This document shows positions 48,283-60,877 of a stretch of 64,000 nucleotides of DNA, one piece after another. The stretch's first letter is position 1. Every line of letters begins with the position of its first letter. The notes beneath the pieces were generated by a model, which saw nothing but the letters and a program-made list of their open reading frames with translations, was not told the origin of the DNA and ran no database searches. Position numbers and translations under genes: made by a program. Source of the stretch: Coptis chinensis (lineage: Eukaryota; Streptophyta; Magnoliopsida; Ranunculales; Ranunculaceae); NCBI GenBank assembly GCA_015680905.1, contig CM027383.1:40298501-40362500 (forward strand), read 5' to 3'.

Positions 48283-49006
48283 ATATAGTATGAACAATGA
48301 CCTATTTGGGGTATGAACAATCATTGTTCATAAATTAACATGAGCTATGAACACTCATTGTTCATATAATTGATTGTTTATACCTATTTGGGATTGTTCA
48401 TACCTCAACATAATGTATTATCAATAAGAACACTTATTGGAGTATGAATAATTACTGTTCATACATCAACATGAGCTATGAACAATCATTATTCATACCT
48501 ATTTGGGGTATGGACAATCAATGTTCATACCTCAACATAATGTATGATCAATAAGAACACTTATTAGAGTATGAAGAATCATTGTTCATACCTATTTGGG
48601 ATATGAATAATCACTGTTCATACATCAACATGAGCTGTGAACAATTATTGTTCATACCTATTTGGGGTATGAACAATCAATATTCACACCTAAACATAAT
48701 TTATGATCAATAAAAACACTTATTGGAGTATGAACAATCATTGCTCATACCTATTTGGATGTATGAACAATATCAACATGAGTTATGAACAATTATTGTT
48801 CATACCTATTTGGGGTATGAATAATCAATGTTCACACCTAAACATAATTTATGATCAATAAAAACACTTATTGGAGTATGAACAATCATTGTTCATACAT
48901 CAATATGAGTTATGAACAATTATTGTTCATACCTATTTGGGGTATGAACAATCAATGTTCATACCTCAACATATTGTATGATCAATAAGAACACTTATTA
49001 GAGTAT
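48283..49006. repeat. ~127-bp tandem repeat built from palindromes
   Basis: Around six imperfect units, each with three hairpin-forming phrases such as GTATGAACAATCATTGTTCA followed by TAC, joined by CCTATTTGGG and GATCAATAAGAACACTTATT. The palindromes are 22-24 bp with only a few central mismatches. No ORF. Confidence 0.85.
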
Positions 49007-49008
49007 GA

Positions 49009-50839
49009 CTCTACAACAAATTGGATTTTTAGCAATGAAACCAAGCATCAGAAAAAGTAAGAAAAACAATGGTAATAGTCAGTAGCGATGTTTTTTAAAT
49101 CGTCGCTCGATCGTCACAAATTGTATAGTCGCAAAAGGTTTGAAACTAAGAAATAAAAACGTCGGCAAAGGTGTAGAATCAGCGACGATTTATAATGTTG
49201 GTAGTTGTTTTGGTGACGATATGGGAAAATGTCGGTAATTGTTTACACTACCGACGTTTTATTTCGTAGCAAAAACCCCAAATTTTTCATGAATTACATT
49301 CATATTCCGACATTATTTAACGTCGCTAAATATTCCCATTTGGCGACCATTTTTGGATTTGTCGCTTGTTATATGTAACAGCCATTTTCATAAGATGGGC
49401 CATTGTATGTATTGGGCCCAGAGAATAGGCCCAAGACCATGCTAGGCCCCATGAGGTAAACCTAAGGAGGAGATATAAAAGTGAAGAGAAGGGAACATAG
49501 AAGGGAGGAGGGGTAAAAGAAGAAATGGAGGAAGGAGGCACCAGATAGAGAAAAAGAGAGAGGTTGAGGGGAGGAAGAGGGAGGAGACAACCAAAGTAGG
49601 TGGAGACGACGGCCAGAGGAGACATCGGCCAGAGAGGAGGAGGAAGAGGAGGGGAGATCTAGAGAAGAGGAGTATGGAGACGTCGGCCAGAGAGAGGAGG
49701 AAGAGGAGGGGAGATCTAGAGAAGAGGAGAAGGGAGACGGCAACCCGAAGGGAGGAGGAATAGGAGGGGAGATCCAGAGAAGAGGAGTATGGAGACAACG
49801 ACCAGAGAGGAGGAGGAAGAGGATGAGAGATCTAGAGAAAAGAATAATGGGGACGACGGCCAGAGAAGAAGAGGAGTAGGGAGATGATGTCCCGAAATGA
49901 GGAGGAAGAGAGGAGGAGATATCTAGAGCAGAGAAGGGAGGAGACGACGGCCAAAGGAGACGACAGTCAGAGAGGAGGAGGAATAAGAGGGGAGATCTAG
50001 AGAAGAGGAGAAGGGAGACGACAGCCAGAGAGGGGAGGAGGAGTAGGGAGATGATGTCCCGAGATGAGGAAGAAGAGAGGAGGAGATACCTATAGCAGAG
50101 AAGGGAGCAGACGACGGCCAGAGAGGAGGAGGAGTAGGGAGATGATGTCCCGAGATGAGGAAGAAGAGAGGAGGAGATATCTATAGCAGAGAAGGGAGAA
50201 GACGACGGCCAGAGGATACGATGGTCAGAGAGGAGGAGGAGTAGGAAGAGGATGTCCCGAGATGAGGAGGAGATATCTAGAGCAGAGAAAGGAGGAGACG
50301 ACGGCCATAGGAACGGCGGCCAGAGGAGATGACAGTCAAAGGAGACGCCGGCCAAAGGAGACGACAGCCAGAGAGGAGGAGGATTAGGAGGAGAGATCTT
50401 GAGAAGAAGAGTACAGAGACGACATCCAGAGAGGAGGAGAAACCTAGAGAAGAGGAGCTGGAATGAGGAGACAATGAGAGGAGAATGGGGAGACAAACCA
50501 GGAGATGACGCGTCTAGAGGGTGGAGAATCCAAGAGTGAGATAGAAAAGAGTGGAGAGAGGAGAGAACTACGGTGCGGCTTGATCCCTCGATAAGAAGGG
50601 TAATGAGGGCAACCCAAACGGGTTCAAATGATGAAGTCAGATTAGGTGTATTGCTTGCCTTCAGCATCTAACCAAGGAGTCAAGAATTATAAAAATATAA
50701 AAAATTGTGAAATGGTTGCAACATTATGTATTAGTAGGGACGTTTTGGGAGTCTTCTATTTGCATTGCAAAACGCCACTAAAAGTATCTTTTTAGCGACA
50801 CATCGTCATAGTGTCGCCACCCCTATTTTTTGTTATCAC
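49009..50839. mobile_element. CACTA-like non-autonomous element with degenerate ends
   Basis: The left terminus CTCTACAACAAATTGGATTTTTA and the complement of the right, GTGATAACAAAAAATAGGGG, are weakly similar and resemble CACTACAACAAA. Subterminal words GTCGCTAAA, GCGACGATTT and TTTTAGCGAC are dense on both sides in both orientations. No clear 3-bp duplication or transposase. The core is the GA-rich repeat. Confidence 0.45.
49490..50480. repeat. GA-rich minisatellite, ~57-63-bp units
   Basis: Units share GAGATCTAGAGAAGAGGAG, GACGACGGCCAGAGAGGAGG and, in the second half, GATGATGTCCCGAGATGAGG. One strand is nearly all purine. The repeat keeps a 401-codon minus-strand frame open (49462-50667) made of Ser/Pro/Leu-rich repeats. 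Its composition points to a by-product of the repeat, not a gene. A TATAAAAG at about 49474 on the plus strand lies just before it. Confidence 0.8.
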
Positions 50840-50924
50840 ATATTCAAATAGCTTATAATGTACTTGTTATATTCAATCACAAAACCTAAATAAACATAAA
50901 CACAACCACATTAAATTTTACTGA

Positions 50925-52129
50925 TGATCTTTCTGTAAAACAGCGGTCGGGTTTTTCATTTCCTTCACATTTCAATGAAATTGCAAAAGTTTATTATAAA
51001 CAAAATCTAATATGATCATGTGAATTTGTAAAAGTGAATTTAGGTGAGAAAATGATGAAAATAAAAGAAAATAGACTTTGATTACGGAGATAGAAAATCC
51101 GTTTGAGCGAATCATATCTCTAATAAAAGAGTTAGTCTTGATTTTTTATCCTAATAACGACTCTTCATCTCTAAACGAACGTTATTAGCGTGTGGAATCG
51201 ATTCAGAACCCCATCTCTGGGTGAACTTACTCTATTCCTAATCGTTATAATTATCGAAACACCTTCCCTAATGGAGATAATCCTCACTCGGGCAGAGTTT
51301 CTACTCCGAGATCACAGAACTAAAGTGTTATTCTAATTAACAGAAAATAAAACTGAATTAAAAACATTTTAATTAAAAATTGAAAATTAAATTCTTCATT
51401 ATACTAAAAAAGTAGTAAACTACTCTACTCCTATGATTGAATGCTAACCATTCAATGAGAAAAACTAAAACTAGAACTTTCTATTTATAGTTTTTCTGAC
51501 GGTCTAGATTCAATCCATCTAATCTAAATCTAACGGTTACAAATAAAATATAATATCCCAGGAAAAATTCTAGGAATATTCTAGGGAATATTTTAGGAAT
51601 ATTATCTAGAATAGTAATGGGCTTGGACTAAAGAGTAACAGGCTTTGGCTTTATCTTCATATTCCAAACTATATGACCATTTTTTGGAAGCTAGATACCG
51701 TTACGTAAAGTTTCCTGCGCTTATCATTTTAGTTGGTCGAATGCTTGAATCAGGGTTAGGAGACGGAAGATATCGAAATTTGAAGTTTTCTCCTGACTTT
51801 TGGGTTGATTTAGGTCAGTTTGACCAAAATCTCTTTTTTAGCTGGCTTAGGGACTCAAGTTTGGATTCTTCAACTTATTTCTTGGTTCTCTGAGTCCATG
51901 AGTTTTGCTGGCAATTTGGAGCTTTAAATGAGCTGATACTGAAGATTTCAAGTCCAAGCTTTATTCGGCTGTATTTCTTGCTAAAACGCAGGTTCTGTGT
52001 GTATTTTATCGTTGTATGTTGAAACCTGTGAAAACATAAAAATACAATTAATTTACATTTATTAAACACATAATTGACCCAAATATAATGTCTCTACGGA
52101 GTTTAAAACACGGTTTTTAGTACTTATCA
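50925..52129 (-). repeat. Array LTR1 (3' end), 1205 bp
   Basis: Minus-strand TG...CA limits, with the polypurine tract immediately to its right (52130-52142). A TATA box, CTATAAATAG on the minus strand, lies at 51481-51490. Confidence 0.82.
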
Positions 52130-55100
52130 ACCACCCCCAAACATCACTTTGTTTGTCCTCAAGCAAAGAAGAGACACTAAAATAGATAAGTGGCCAAAAA
52201 TATGTAGTCCTAATTTAATTCTCGTTTCGCAGAGTGCGATTGCATTGACCATATGCGACAAGGCCTTAAACCACTAAGAATTCACTAGTGGACAAGTTTT
52301 AGCCTCGTGAGAGTTTTTCAGAGAGGATACCCACAAACTTCACCTATACTACAATGACTTAGTAACAAAGGCTTTGTTCCCTAAATTAGATATCATATAT
52401 CTGTACATTTCACTACCGGGGAATGAAGATTAATTTCTTTGAAACCTACGTTAATAAATGTACAATAATCAAAACATCTACATATAAATATGCATGCAGT
52501 GAACTTTACAATGAAATGTACAAACAAGGCTGTTTCTGGATCTTTCGGAGAGCGTCCTTAAGTAGGTTCTCACAGGTATATGTCGAAACACAAATTCTCT
52601 CATACTTTTCACTCAAGTTTTGCTTACTCCAGTGTGCAGTGGGCACACATTTTCTCACATTCTCAATGACGTCCAAGGAAGCCGAGGTCGATCAATCAGG
52701 TCTACCACTTACTATCACACTAACCTATCCTAATTGAGCTAGAAGACTTTTATTAGGTATTATGGGGCATATGAAGTGGTTTAGAAGGAATGGAATGGAT
52801 AACAAAACAATGAGTTAGAGAAAATATGGTGTTCAAATAATTACTGGAGAAAACCTAGTGTTCTTCTGTTTCAAAACTGTTCCATACTTCACCCTTTTTA
52901 GCTTTTCTACTCCATTTCATCTTATTTTTGGAGTTTATAATTTTTTTATTTTTTTTTTATTTCATGGAATTTACTTTTTCTTGGTTTTGACACAGCTAAC
53001 TAGATTCATCAATCGGCGCCAACTGATAGAATGAATTTTCGTATTTGTATAGGTCTTTCTCTTTTCTTTTATGCTCTTCATCATATTTCTCAAACTCATC
53101 AGATATGGATATGGGTAAGGAAATAATGGTTGAAAAATGAAATGACTAATGTAAAGGCTCAACGGGGAAAACTAGGGGAAATTTATTTATTTATTTTTTT
53201 GGGTTTGTATATTTTTTTATTTGGCTATATCGGTCTGAAGAATGCCTAAATTCTCGCCTAGGATATGATATAGTGATCAAGCAAGTGGATGTGTGATTTC
53301 TTTCTACTCGGAATTGTTTCATCCATAGGTCATTACTCATTACTCAGATACACTTATGTTGAGGCTTTTTGGCTAGATCCTCACTGGATTTGGAAATTAA
53401 GTATTCTAGCTGTAGGTCCCGGAAACTTATTGCTATATACAGTCATTGACACTGATTGCATGAATATTCATGAAAAAATATAAAAACTATTGCGTACATA
53501 TTAACATAAGTTTCTAAGAACCAAACCTAATGCTAATGCTAATATGAGATTTCTAAACAATTTTCATCACATAAAAGGAAACAAGACCTTTATTACTAAA
53601 TAAGAAACTTTTTTTTTAGGAAGAAAGAAAGAAAAATAAATAACCTAAAAGTGTCTAATTTTTGCAAAATATTTCTCTCCCACCCCCAAACAGATGGATG
53701 CTTTGTCATCAAAGTATCAAGAGAGATAAGGAAAGAAATTACGTGAGAAGCGTGGGCAAAAATTCGGTCGAAAAAATTACAGCATGCAACAAGAAAATTG
53801 ACAATAGCAAATAATAAAAAATACACAGATATATAGACATAATAATTTAGGTCGTTTATAATCAGATTCCTAAGACTTTTATCAAGCATAAGGGTTTGTA
53901 GAAACCCTTGGCATTTGCACCTAGATGGTGGAATGATTTAGCAAATACAGATTATTCGCTAATATGTTGAACAAATAAACTCGCTTCGTTGATAAACATT
54001 ACCCTATCACCCATTAGGTACTAAATTGGAATACATGAGTTATTTGGACGAAGGAACCGATGCTTACAAGTTACAACTATCTCTCAAAATAGAAGGGCGC
54101 AGTTACCTTATTCTGGCATTACTTGGATGTAACGGAAAGTGAGTCCTTTAAAGTCCGATACTCAAGACTTTGGGTCTTTCTAAGTCAGATTCCCGAGACT
54201 AGGAACATGAGGTCTTTTTACATCAGATTCCCCTAGATTATGCACACCCCTAAACAGGATGAAATCGGGGTATCATGTTTCTCGATCAACTATAAGGTAA
54301 TAGTTAAAAGATTTGGGGGTTTAGCAAGTACTCCCCAAAAAAATGGAATTTTTACACACCCGTGTTTAGATAAAAAATGAAAATGCATCAGAAGTTGTAC
54401 TTCATTAGGCTTAGATATGTAAAATAGGACAAATTAGCATTTTTTTTAGATACTCATTCGAAAGATTGGTCTCAACAACGGAAATGATTGATTTATCTCT
54501 TATTTGCAAGGGTAAAGGTTTGTTACTCTTAAGTTGGTCTACATTTTGATTTACCGTGATGGTAGGAAATTTTGCATGTGGTAGATTCCCTAAAAGTATG
54601 TTTCAGATACCCGATATAAAAGCAGGTGTTTAAAGTTGACTATGTTTGCAAAATTATGAAGCATTTATAAAATTTGAATTCTAATCATGTTTGCTAAGCA
54701 TACGTTGGAAACATGCATTAACGTTAAATCACAATTCTAAACATGTTAGCATATCATTTCCAAAAGGCTAAGATTGATTTTCGTTTAAGTAGCCTAATCA
54801 TGTGTGGAAATTGCATTTAACCCTTTTGACAGGAGATTGAAGGGAGAGAATAAAGAAAATGTACCTTCCCAAGTTATGCTTACATGCACTTGGGTTCGAA
54901 GATGACTTGAGTGGCCATTGACCTGTTGACAATTCGGGGTCAATGCCACTCACCTGTTATTTAGAAAATTATTACATACATATAGAAGCCCACAAACCAG
55001 GCCGAAAATGGTGGCACAAGGCCAGTAAGTTACAGAGTTTTCTTTTGAGGGCTTTATAAACAAAGAAAATTACTTATATATATGAGTTAAAAATTATTAT

Positions 55101-56647
55101 TATTATTATTATTTATTTTTTTAGTTTTTAAAAAAAATAAAATGTGTGGTGCTTGGACGATGAAAATCAAAGTCCACAATCCGGGGTCCACAACCCTGTA
55201 GAAATTACCTAAGTCTCTAAGAATGCCACCTTGCAGGCATTAAGTCCGAACACCACTACATAGATAACATAGTACCGGTACTCCGCCTTCTTTAATAGCA
55301 CAAAGTTCACTTTTTCTACTAGTCAACACTCATCAAAGCATCAAAGTAACAGTGGCAAGCCATAACAATTCACTTAGACGTAGCAGAGAGGTAGCAGTAG
55401 CAGCAACAACAACATAATGACAAGGAATCTGTTAAGCAATAGCGCACAAGGACATCAGTAATACCTCCAACAGTTGCAGCTAGTTATTAAATATTTACAA
55501 AAAGTCAAAAACCAAACACTGAGAAGCTCTTGTTGTGCACAGAGTCTTGTAGAAAAATCTAAAAAAAAAAACAGACACATTAATGAAAATAGGTGAGAGC
55601 TTAACAATTATGTCGGCCCACTATATTTCAATTAAGAAACTCTCCTGTCATGTAAAAGCTCCACAGCTGGTTACTTGCATTATCACAATTAACAAAAGCT
55701 CTCAGCACCATGCAACAACCTTCACACTCCTCACAACAACACACTAGCATCGGGGAGTTCACTTCATCCACCAATCTCTAGTCTACGACCTCACTTTTGT
55801 ACACACTTGTAGTGCTTAACCACACACATAGACCTCACAAACAACACCACAAACACTTAGCAAATCAATTGCTCAACTTCAACGCCATTCACCACAACTT
55901 TCATTTACTATACAAAGAACAACAAGACTACACACTGACCAACTTCACCTCACAGAGAATCGTCCAGCAACACAACTCATTAGCTACACACATGCAGCAA
56001 GTTGCACTAGCAGCCACTACTCACTACACCTCTGCACAACCATCACTCTAACTTACCTCAAGCCACCAAAACACAACCACTAGCACCGAAAGTACAACCA
56101 CCAGCACAGACACCCTCTAGCTGACCTCAAGCCACCATTACTCAACGCCACCTTCACTTCACCATACACCAGTTTTCAATCACCCCGAACATCACCACCG
56201 TCAGCACCCCCAACAACACCACCGAAGAACCACCACCGTCTCAACCCTGCACCCCTAACAGTTACTAAACCGATCTTCGCAGAACCTACAAAATAATCAA
56301 AGAAAAAGATTAGTGATGATTAGGAGAGAAGATGGACGCAGAGAAGAAGAGAGAATGGAGAAGAAGGAGACGCAGATGCAAACGCAGAGAAGAAAGAAGG
56401 AGAGAAAGAAAGAAAATGAAGAAGAAGATATGGGTGCGACTTATTTATTTATTTATTATTATTATTATTATTCGGTCAAAGAAAGTCTCAAAAGTAGGCC
56501 CATAGCCACAAATGGGGTTTTTTTTTTTTTTTTTTTTTTATTGTTTAGTGGAAAATGAAAAATTGTGGAGGGAATAAAATGATTATGGGAGTGTTGTGAC
56601 CAATTTAATTTATTTTGCAAATTTTACTGAAAACGCAACAGCGCCAT
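52130..56647 (-). other. Array internal region 1, non-coding
   Basis: About 4.5 kb with no ORF recognised as gag or pol on either strand. It holds a GGCGCC motif at 53015-53020, an (ATT)n run near 55095, a T-tract at 56518-56541, and a C/A-rich part (55780-56230) whose plus-strand ORF is antisense to the element. The primer-binding site for LTR2 is at 56629-56646. Confidence 0.75.
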
Positions 56648-57852
56648 TGATCTTTCTGTAAAACAGCGGTCGGGTTTTTCATTTCGTTCACATTTCAATG
56701 AAATTGCAAAAGTTTATTATAAACAAAAACTAATATGATCACATGAATTTTTAGAAGTGAATTTAGGTGAGAAAATGATGAAAATAAAAGAAAATAGACT
56801 TTGATTAGAGAGATAGAAAATCCGTTTGAGCGAATCATATCTCCAATAAAAGAGTTAGTCCTAATTTTTGATCCCTAATAACGACTATTCATCTCTGAAT
56901 GAACGTTATTAGCGCATGGAATCGATTCAGAACCTCATCTCTGGGTGAACTTACTCGATTCCTAATCGTTATAATTATTGAAACACCCTTCCAAATGGAG
57001 ATAATTTTCACTCGGGCAGATTTTCTACTCCGAGATCACAAAACTAAAGTGTTATTCTAATTAACAGAAAATAAAACTAAATTAAAAATTGGAAATTAAA
57101 ATTTTCAATTACACTAGAAAAACAGTAAACTACTATACTCCTATGATCGAATGCTAACCATTCAATGAGAAAAACTAAAACTAGACATTTCTATTTATAG
57201 TTTTTCTGACGGTCTAGATTCAATCCATCTAATCTAAATCTAACGGTTATAAATAAAATATAATATCCCAAGGAATATTCTAGGAATATTCTAGGAAATA
57301 TTCTAGGGAATATTCTAGGAATATTATCTAGAACAGTAATGGGTTTGGAGTAAATAGTAACAGACTTTGGCTTTATCTTCATATTCCAAACTATACAACC
57401 ATTTTTTGCAAGTGAGATACCGTTACGTAAAGATTTCTGTGCTGATCATTTTAGCTGGTCGAATGCTTAAATCAGGGTTAGGAGATGGAAGATATCGCCA
57501 TTTGAAGTTTTCTCTTGACTTTTGGGCTAATTTAGGTCAGTTTGACAAAAATCTCGTTTTTTAGCTGGCTTAGGGACTCAAGTTTGGATTCTTCAACTTG
57601 TTTCATGGTTCTATGAGTCCATGAGCTTTGCTGGCAGTTTGGAGCTTTAAATGAGCTGATACTAAAGATTTCAAGTCCAAGATTTATTCGGCTGTATTTC
57701 TTGCTAAAATGCAGGTTATGTGTGTATTTTATCATTGTCTGTTGAAACTTGTGAAAATATGAAAATACAATTAATTTACATTTATTAAACACATAATTGA
57801 CCCAAATGTAATGTCTCTACGGGGTTTAAAACACGGTTTTGGGTACTTATCA
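56648..57852 (-). repeat. Array LTR2 (middle), 1205 bp
   Basis: Same length as LTR1. By eye there are eight differences in the first 195 aligned bases. The TATA box is at 57191-57200 on the minus strand. Confidence 0.82.
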
Positions 57853-60841
57853 ACCACCCCCAAACAGCACTTTATTTGTCCTCAAGCAAAGAAGAGACAC
57901 TAAAATAGATAAGTGGCCAAAAATGTGTAGTCCTAATCTAATTCTCGTCTCGCAGAGTGGGATTGCATTGACCGTATGTAACAAGGCCTTAAACCACTAG
58001 GAATTCCCTAGTGGACGAGTTTTAGCCTCGTGAGAGTTTTCCAAAGAAGATACCCACAAACTTCACCTATACTACAACGACTTAGTAACAAAGGCTTTGT
58101 TCCCTAAATTAGATACCATATATCTATACATTTCACTAGCGGGGAATGAAGATTAATTCCTTTGAAACCTACGTTAATAAATGTACAATAATCAAAACAT
58201 CTACATATGAATATGCATGCAGTGAATTTTACAATGAAATGTACAAACAAGGCTGTTTCTGGATCCTTCGGAGAGCGTCTTTAAGTATGTTCTCACAGGT
58301 ATGTGTCGAAACACAAATTCTCTCATACTTTTCACTCAAGTTTTGCTTACTCCAGTGTGCAGTTGGCACACGTTTCCTCACATTCTCAATGACATCTAAG
58401 GAAGTCAAGGTCGATCAATCAGGTCTACTACTTACTATCACACTAACCTATCCTAATTGAGCTAGAGGACTTTTATTAGGTATTATGGGGCATAGGAAGT
58501 GGTTTAGAGGGAATGGAAGGGATAACAAAACAATGAGTTAGAGAAAATATGGTCTTCAAATAATTACTGGAGAAAACCTAGTGTTCTTCTATTTCAAAAC
58601 TGTTCCATACTTCGCCCTTTTGGCTTTTCTACTCCATTTGATTTTAATTTTGGAATTTATAACTTTTTTTATAATTTTTTTTTTTTTTTTTTATTTCATG
58701 GAATTTACTTTTTCTTGGTTTTGACACAGCTAACTGGATTCATCAATCGGCACCAACTGATAGAAATAATTTTCGTATTTGTATAGGTCTTTCTCTTTTC
58801 TTTTATGCTCTTCATTATATTTCTCAAACTCATCAGATATGGATATGGGTAAGGAAATAATGGTTGAAAAATGAAATGACTAATATAAAGGCTCAACAGG
58901 GAAAACTAGGGGAAATTTATTTATTTATTTTTTTGGGTTTGTATATTTTTTTATTTGGCTATATCGGTTCAAAGAATGCCTAAATTCTTGCCTAGGATAT
59001 GGTATAGTGATCAAGCAAGTGGACGTGTGATTTCTTTCTACTCGGAATTGCTTCATCCTTTGGTAATTACTCATTACTCAGATACACTTATGTTGAGGGT
59101 TTTTGGCTAGATTCTCAATGGATTTGGAAATTAAGTATTCTAGCCGTAGGTCCCAGAAACTTACTGTATGTACAATCATTGACACTCATTGCATGAATAT
59201 TCATGAAAAGATGTAAAAACTATTGTGTACGTATTAACATAAGTTTCTAAGAAACAATCCTACTTCTAACGCTAATGTGAGATTTCTAGACAATTTTCAT
59301 CACATAAAAGGAAACAAGACCTTTATTACTAAATAAGAAACTTTTTTTTTAGAAAAAAAAAAGAAAAATAAATAACCTAAAAGTGTCTAATTTTTGCAAA
59401 ATGTTTCTCTCCCACCCCCAAATAGATGGGTGCCGTGGTTTGTCCTCAAAGCATCAAGAGAGATAAGGAAAGAAATTACGTGAGAAACGTGAGCAAAATT
59501 CGGCAAAAAAAATTACAGGATGCAACAAGAAAATTGATAATAGCAAACAATAAAAAAATCACACATATATAGACATAATAATTTAGGTCGTTTATAGTCA
59601 GATTCCTAAGACTTTTATCAAGCATAAGGGTTTGTAGAAACCCTTGGCATTCGCACCCAGATGGTGGAATGATTTAGCAAATACAGATTATTCACTAATA
59701 TGTTGAACAAATAAACTCGCTTCGTTGATAAACATTACCCTACCACCCATTGGGTACCCATTAGGTACTAAATTGGAATACACAAGTTATTTGGACGAAT
59801 GAACCGACACTTACAAGTTACAACTATCTCTCAAAATAGAAGGGCGCAGTTACCTTATTGTGGCATTACTTGAATGTAACGGAAAATGAGTCGTTTAAAG
59901 TCAGATACTCAAGACTTTGGGTCTTTTTAAGTCAGATTCCCGAGACTAGGTATGTGTGGTCTTTTTACATTAGATTCCCCTAGATTTTGCACACCCCCAA
60001 ACAGGATGAAACTGGGGTATCATGTTTTTCGATCAACTATAAGGTAATAGGTAAAAGATTTGGGGGTTTAGCGAGTACTCCCAAAAAAAATGGTATTTTT
60101 ACACACCCGTGTCGAGATAAAAAATGAAAATGCATCGGAAGTTGTACTTCATTAGGCTTAGATATGTAAAATAGGACAAATTAGCATTTTTTTAGATACT
60201 CATTCGAAAGATTGGTCTCAACAACGGAAATGATTAATTTATCTCTTATATGCAAGGGTAAAGGTTTGTTACTCTTAGGTTGGTCTACATTTTGATTTAC
60301 CGTGATGGTAGGAAATTTTGTATGTGGTAGATTCCCTAAAAGTATGTTTCAGATACCCGATATAAAAACAGGTGTTTAAAGTTGACTATGTTTGCAAAAT
60401 TATGAAGCATTTGTAAAATTTGAATTCTAATCATGTTTGCTAATCATACGTTGGAAACGTGCATTAACGTTAAATCACAATTCTAAACATGCTAGCATAT
60501 CATTTCCAAAAGGCTAAGATTGATTTTCGTTTAAGTAGCCTAATCATGTGTAGAAATTGCATTTAACCATTTTGACAGGAGATTGAAGGGAGAGAATAAA
60601 GAAAACGTACCTTCCCAAGTTATGCTTACATGCACTTGGGTTCGAAGATGAGTTAAGTGGCCATTGACCTGTTGACAGTTCGGGGTCAATGCCACTCACC
60701 TTTTATTTAGAAAATTATTACATACATATAGAAGCCCACAAACCAGGCCTAAAATGGTGGCACAAGGCCAATAAGTTACAGAGTTTGCCTTTGAGGGCTT
60801 TATAAACAAAGAAAATTACTTATATGAGATAAAAAATAATC

Positions 60842-60877
<36 letters not shown>

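Noticed and set aside
48283..49006. CRISPR-like array
   Set aside because: Repeats are contiguous and palindromic, with no unique spacers, and the DNA is from a plant nuclear genome.
49462..50667. 401-codon minus-strand ORF as a gene
   Set aside because: It lies wholly on a GA-rich minisatellite, and its Ser/Pro/Leu repeats mirror the DNA units; no domain or leader supports it.
55797..56051. 84-88-codon ORF present in both array units (also 61533-61799)
   Set aside because: It runs antisense to the element, in a C/A-rich low-complexity region; its presence in both units follows from the duplication and is not evidence of selection.
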